A stretch of 64,000 nt of DNA, from NCBI GenBank assembly GCA_022925895.1, contig JAKSYS010000102.1, positions 1 to 64,000 on the forward strand, given 5' to 3'. Each line of letters opens with the position of its first letter. The stretch's first letter is position 1. The position numbers were made by a program, and so were the translations under genes. The notes beneath the pieces were generated by a model. That model did not search any database, had not been told where the DNA came from, and saw only the letters and a program-made list of their open reading frames with translations. Positions 61,001 to 64,000 of the stretch are shown here, piece by piece. This stretch comes from Fragilaria crotonensis. Taxonomy: Eukaryota > Bacillariophyta > Fragilariophyceae > Fragilariales > Fragilariaceae.

Positions 61001-63158
61001 TGTTCATTTCCATGTGGTGTCAAAGGTCCTATCGTGGGATGGTAGCGCGAGAGATATACGCCTGCATTCTACTAGAGTTGAAAATTGAGATGATTCAAAG
61101 GACTTGGAGGCAATTTAGAAGGAGACGACGGCACCAAAGCTACGCCTGTGCAGCAACGAAGATTCAGTTGAAGGTTCGGAGCAACCAAGCGAGGGTGAAA
61201 GTACGTGAGCTTCGAAGTGAAGCTCGGAATGTAAACCTCATCAAGCAACAACGCGACATCTTTAGAGAAGAATCGCTCCGGCTGAGAAGAGAAGTCTTGA
61301 GCCCCAAGGAACAGCTTCCGTTGACCCGCGATGCCGAATCCTTAGAAGTCCTGCGATTGAAAAACGAAATTGCCGCCCTCAAATCGCAACTCTTTGGGTT
61401 GGAAGTAACGCCAGCATCGACACCCGAGACAAAGGAGAGGGGAAACAGTGGTATCTATCGGCATGTGATTCCATCGCATGCTATCTCCCCAGACGTTCGA
61501 CTCTTGCCAAGGTCGGAGTTGCAGTTTTCACCGAACGTGCATGGAAACCCATCAGTTGTGTCTGATTCGAGCATTCTTAGCAGGAGTATCCTCGAAGATG
61601 TCGACGAAGAAGAAGGAGAAGTTGATCCATCTTGGGAATCGCCTAGCCCGGCAGCGTCGCCTTCCTCGGCGCACGGCATTATTGCGTTAGAAATTGACTG
61701 CAACCACGAAGTACGTCGTAATGTACAACTCACGCCTATTTCAGCCCGAAGTCATGTCATGGCTACCTCGATGAGAGGACCTCTGCTAAGGACCCCATTT
61801 CGAGAGCAAGTTTCTGCATTTCATCAAGCCATTGCGCTTGGAGATGAAGTGCTCACTTCCTCGATCCTTGATCGATCCGAGTATTGCCATTTGCTGGTGA
61901 ACGAACCCAATGCAATCGGAAAGTCGCCACTTCATATCGCAGCTTCTCTTGCAAATTTCGCCCTTGTGCAGACGCTACTGGACTACGGCGCCGCTGCAAA
62001 TTGCCAAGACATTGACGGTAACACTCCGCTTCATATGTGCACCAATGTTGATGTCACGGGACTCCTTCTTCTCACAGGAATGGCGAATCCGAACATTCCG
62101 AACAACGCCGGTTACTGCGCCCTTCACGTAGCGGTGTCCCGACTTGATATTGCCAGCGTCCAGTTCTTACTTCGATGCCACGCGGATGTCAATGTCGCGG
62201 ACGATGCCCATTGGCTCACTCCTCTTCATCTACTAACTTCCGGTACTGACTTTTCTGGTACTGTTAAGAACTCTGGTCACCAGCGTCGCAAAATCGCAAA
62301 CCTGCTATGCGAAGTCAAGTCGCCAGTCCCTACTGATGTCGATTTTCAAGATAAAAATGGGAACACTCCTTTGCACAACATAGCCATCCTTGAGATTGAA
62401 GAGGCGTGCGTTTTGTTGCAAATACTTTTGGAGAATGGAGCACAACCCAATTTGGCTAACTTGAGAGGCCAGACCCCTTTACATTTGCTGTGCCACAATG
62501 ACTCGCTTCGAGATCTCGGTGTTATGCAGGAAATGCTATACAATATGCTTTACCACGGTGCAGAACCAAACATCCCTTCTCAATCTGGATGTACAGCTTT
62601 GCATCTCTCGTTGTACCATCGCGACATTGACTCTGCCGTGCAGTTGATGCGTCGAGGATCAGAGCTGCATTTGCTCTGGAACAAGGTGAGTTGTTGGGAC
62701 GCTTTGATATCGAATCGAATCTCGAAAGTGCTCACGTTTCTTTGTGTTATGTTCAGCCAAAACGATGGACATCTTTCTGGGAAGAAATGGGCACGACTGA
62801 TGTGCTTGCGTTAGACATGGTGTCGGACGAAAACTCATTGCATCGCTTGCTGGCAGCCATTAGTAGACCTCAAAAGTGGGCTCCCAATCGTCCTTGGTGT
62901 ATGCATTGCAAGACCATGCTGGGCTCGTTTGCACGATCTCTCCACTGTCGTCATTGTGGTCGCTTGGTATGCGGTGCGTGTTCCCAGCAAAGCCTGACGC
63001 CCGACTATTTCCCCAAGTCGTTTGAAATTTACGAAAATTCGTGGGTTTGCATCGTGTGCGAACAGATTCTTATATCTCGAAAAGACGGCGAAGTCGAGAT
63101 ACACCCGAGCACATCGAGCATCAACGAGGGGACCGCAACCAGTCAAAGTTCCTTCTGA
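58011..63158 (+). CDS. Myosin heavy chain with IQ, ankyrin and FYVE-type tail
   Basis: Four exons (58011-58845, 58926-60618, 60684-62685, 62757-63158), all GT-AG introns of 80, 65 and 71 bp, giving 1643 aa. Start: first ATG of the frame (M-N-R-S-T-V-L-D-S-Y-V-W-V). Motor domain: P-loop G-E-S-G-A-G-K-T at 239-246, switch I N-D-N-S-S-R-F-G at 297-304 (joined across intron 1), switch II D-I-F-G-F-E-S-F at 529-536, actin-binding H-Y-I-R-C-L-K-P-N-D at 738. IQ-type motifs at about 880-1015, short coiled coil about 1025-1085, ankyrin repeats about 1255-1495, and a FYVE-type finger with four Cys pairs (1558/1561, 1574/1577, 1582/1585, 1608/1611). Likely an ATP-driven actin motor bound through the tail to PI3P-bearing endosomal membranes and protein partners. 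The finger lacks the canonical W-x-x-D and has R-S-L-H-C-R in place of R-K-H-H-C-R, so lipid binding is uncertain. Class not assigned. Confidence 0.93.
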
Positions 63159-63224
63159 AAAAATGGGCAAGAGATTTCGCTGTGAAATGGATTAAGTCGG
63201 CGTTTTCCGCAAGGGTGGCATCAC

Positions 63225-63310
63225 AAGGTTTAAATACTTAAGGTTTATTAAGGTTTAAATACTAAACCTTGATTTTGTTATTAGACGGTTTTAAGGTTTA
63301 AATACAGTAG
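63225..63310. repeat. GGTTTAAATAC repeat cluster downstream of myosin
   Basis: AAGGTTTAAATAC-type words occur several times in both orientations, including a small hairpin (AGGTTTAAATACTAAACCT near 63251-63269). They may serve as the gene's 3' end/terminator region or be simply low complexity. Confidence 0.6.
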
Positions 63311-63563
63311 ACAGTGTACAGTAGTCAGTACTCAATGGTGACTCCTATTTCTAGCGTTGCTGTTCGTTGAGCGAAGCAAGACAATGGCTACTAGCGATTG
63401 AAGATTGTGATGCTGTCCCCATGGTGCATCCCAGTGTGGATTCAACAATTGCAGTGTTACCATCTTCATTGAAGTGCCAGCTGAAGTCCCCAGATTTGTG
63501 TTCAGAGCGCGATACTGAGTACTATGTAATACAGTACTACTACAGCCTCTTATTAGGTTTATT

Positions 63564-63640
63564 AAGGTTTAATTAAGGTTTAATTAAGGTTTAATTAAGG
63601 TTTAATTAAGGTTTAATTAAGGTTTAATTAAGGTTTGAAT
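63564..63640. repeat. 11-bp minisatellite AAGGTTTAATT
   Basis: Six perfect units in tandem (63564-63629) and a seventh variant (AAGGTTTGAAT), followed by a hairpin GGTTTGAATACTCAAACC (63632-63649). The word resembles, but is not, a plant-type telomere repeat. The same word in looser form occurs at 63228-63300. Confidence 0.9.
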
Positions 63641-63649
63641 ACTCAAACC

Positions 63650-64000
63650 TTAAACCTTATTTGAGACAAACAAGAAATTAGGTTTATGCCACCCTTGGTT
63701 TTCCGGTGGTGTTTTGTGCTCAGACCTCTAGCCGTGCAGGGGTTGATATTACGAATTGAACGATATAGTGTAGCGGAACTTGGAAATGTGTTGTCATCCA
63801 AGTATATGTGGAGAGAGAACCGTAAGTGGCATGAACAGCAATGTCAACACAGCTTGACATAGTGATTGTAACAGAGAGCGAATGGAACGACTACCATTGG
63901 CCTTTGTCAATCATGAAAGGAATGAAACATCAGTCTAAGTTCTGACACTACTGGACTGGTAACAATGTTTGATAGGGTTCGGGTTAACGGAACCCGTCGA
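63650..64000. other. Downstream stretch, nothing identified
   Basis: No open frame of note, no repeat of known type and no RNA gene recognised. Moderately AT-rich single-copy-looking sequence to the window edge. Confidence 0.5.

Noticed and set aside
63564-63640. True telomere
   Set aside because: Only six units, wrong word, interior position, and unique sequence continues to the window edge.
1-64000. tRNA, rRNA or other RNA genes
   Set aside because: No cloverleaf A/B-box pairs or rRNA-like segments were recognised by reading; a covariance-model scan would be needed to exclude them.

Overview
The window looks like a gene-poor, transposon-packed stretch of a diatom (stramenopile) nuclear genome. 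The reasons are: Ty1/copia elements of the diatom type (a D-S-H-A-D-T protease signature and a chromodomain-like module before the reverse transcriptase), a tyrosine-recombinase (DIRS-like) retroelement, and one clean host gene with three short GT-AG introns (65-80 bp) that encodes a multidomain myosin. The assignment to diatoms is inference from these features, not a database result.

Layout. 1-4648 and about 17577-23817: two same-strand (minus) copies of one DIRS-like element (ORF1, zinc-finger ORF, RT, RNase H, tyrosine recombinase); the first is cut by the window edge. Between them lie two related copia elements placed head to head: E1 (4648-11054, minus) and E2 (11068-17571, plus). A copia 3'-end remnant follows at 23.9-24.1 kb. 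24.9-31.0 kb is AT-rich and holds unrecognised, partly decayed genes on both strands: a plus-strand gene split by a 79-codon-period minisatellite segment, and minus-strand ORFs including a cysteine-rich zinc-binding one whose 3' part is tandemly duplicated.

31.5-51.0 kb is a large inverted repeat: two opposite-strand copies of an unusual copia-like element (family X) that carries several kilobases of unrecognised ORFs upstream of gag. The arms flank a spacer of about 1.9 kb. The right arm is interrupted by a nearly whole copia element, E4 (41161-47718), with TA...TA LTR ends and almost identical LTRs. 51.1-57.3 kb is E3, a heavily eroded copia element with near-identical LTRs, inserted in a fold-back (MITE-like) element with an ATTAT target duplication.

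57.5-63.2 kb is the only gene that looks like an intact host gene: a 1643-aa myosin with motor, IQ motifs, short coiled coil, ankyrin repeats and a C-terminal FYVE-type zinc finger. It is followed by an 11-bp AT-rich minisatellite. The mobile elements do not act together with the host gene; they record successive nested insertions. E1, E2 and E3 share a primer-binding motif and a polypurine tract and so belong to one lineage; E4 and family X belong to others.
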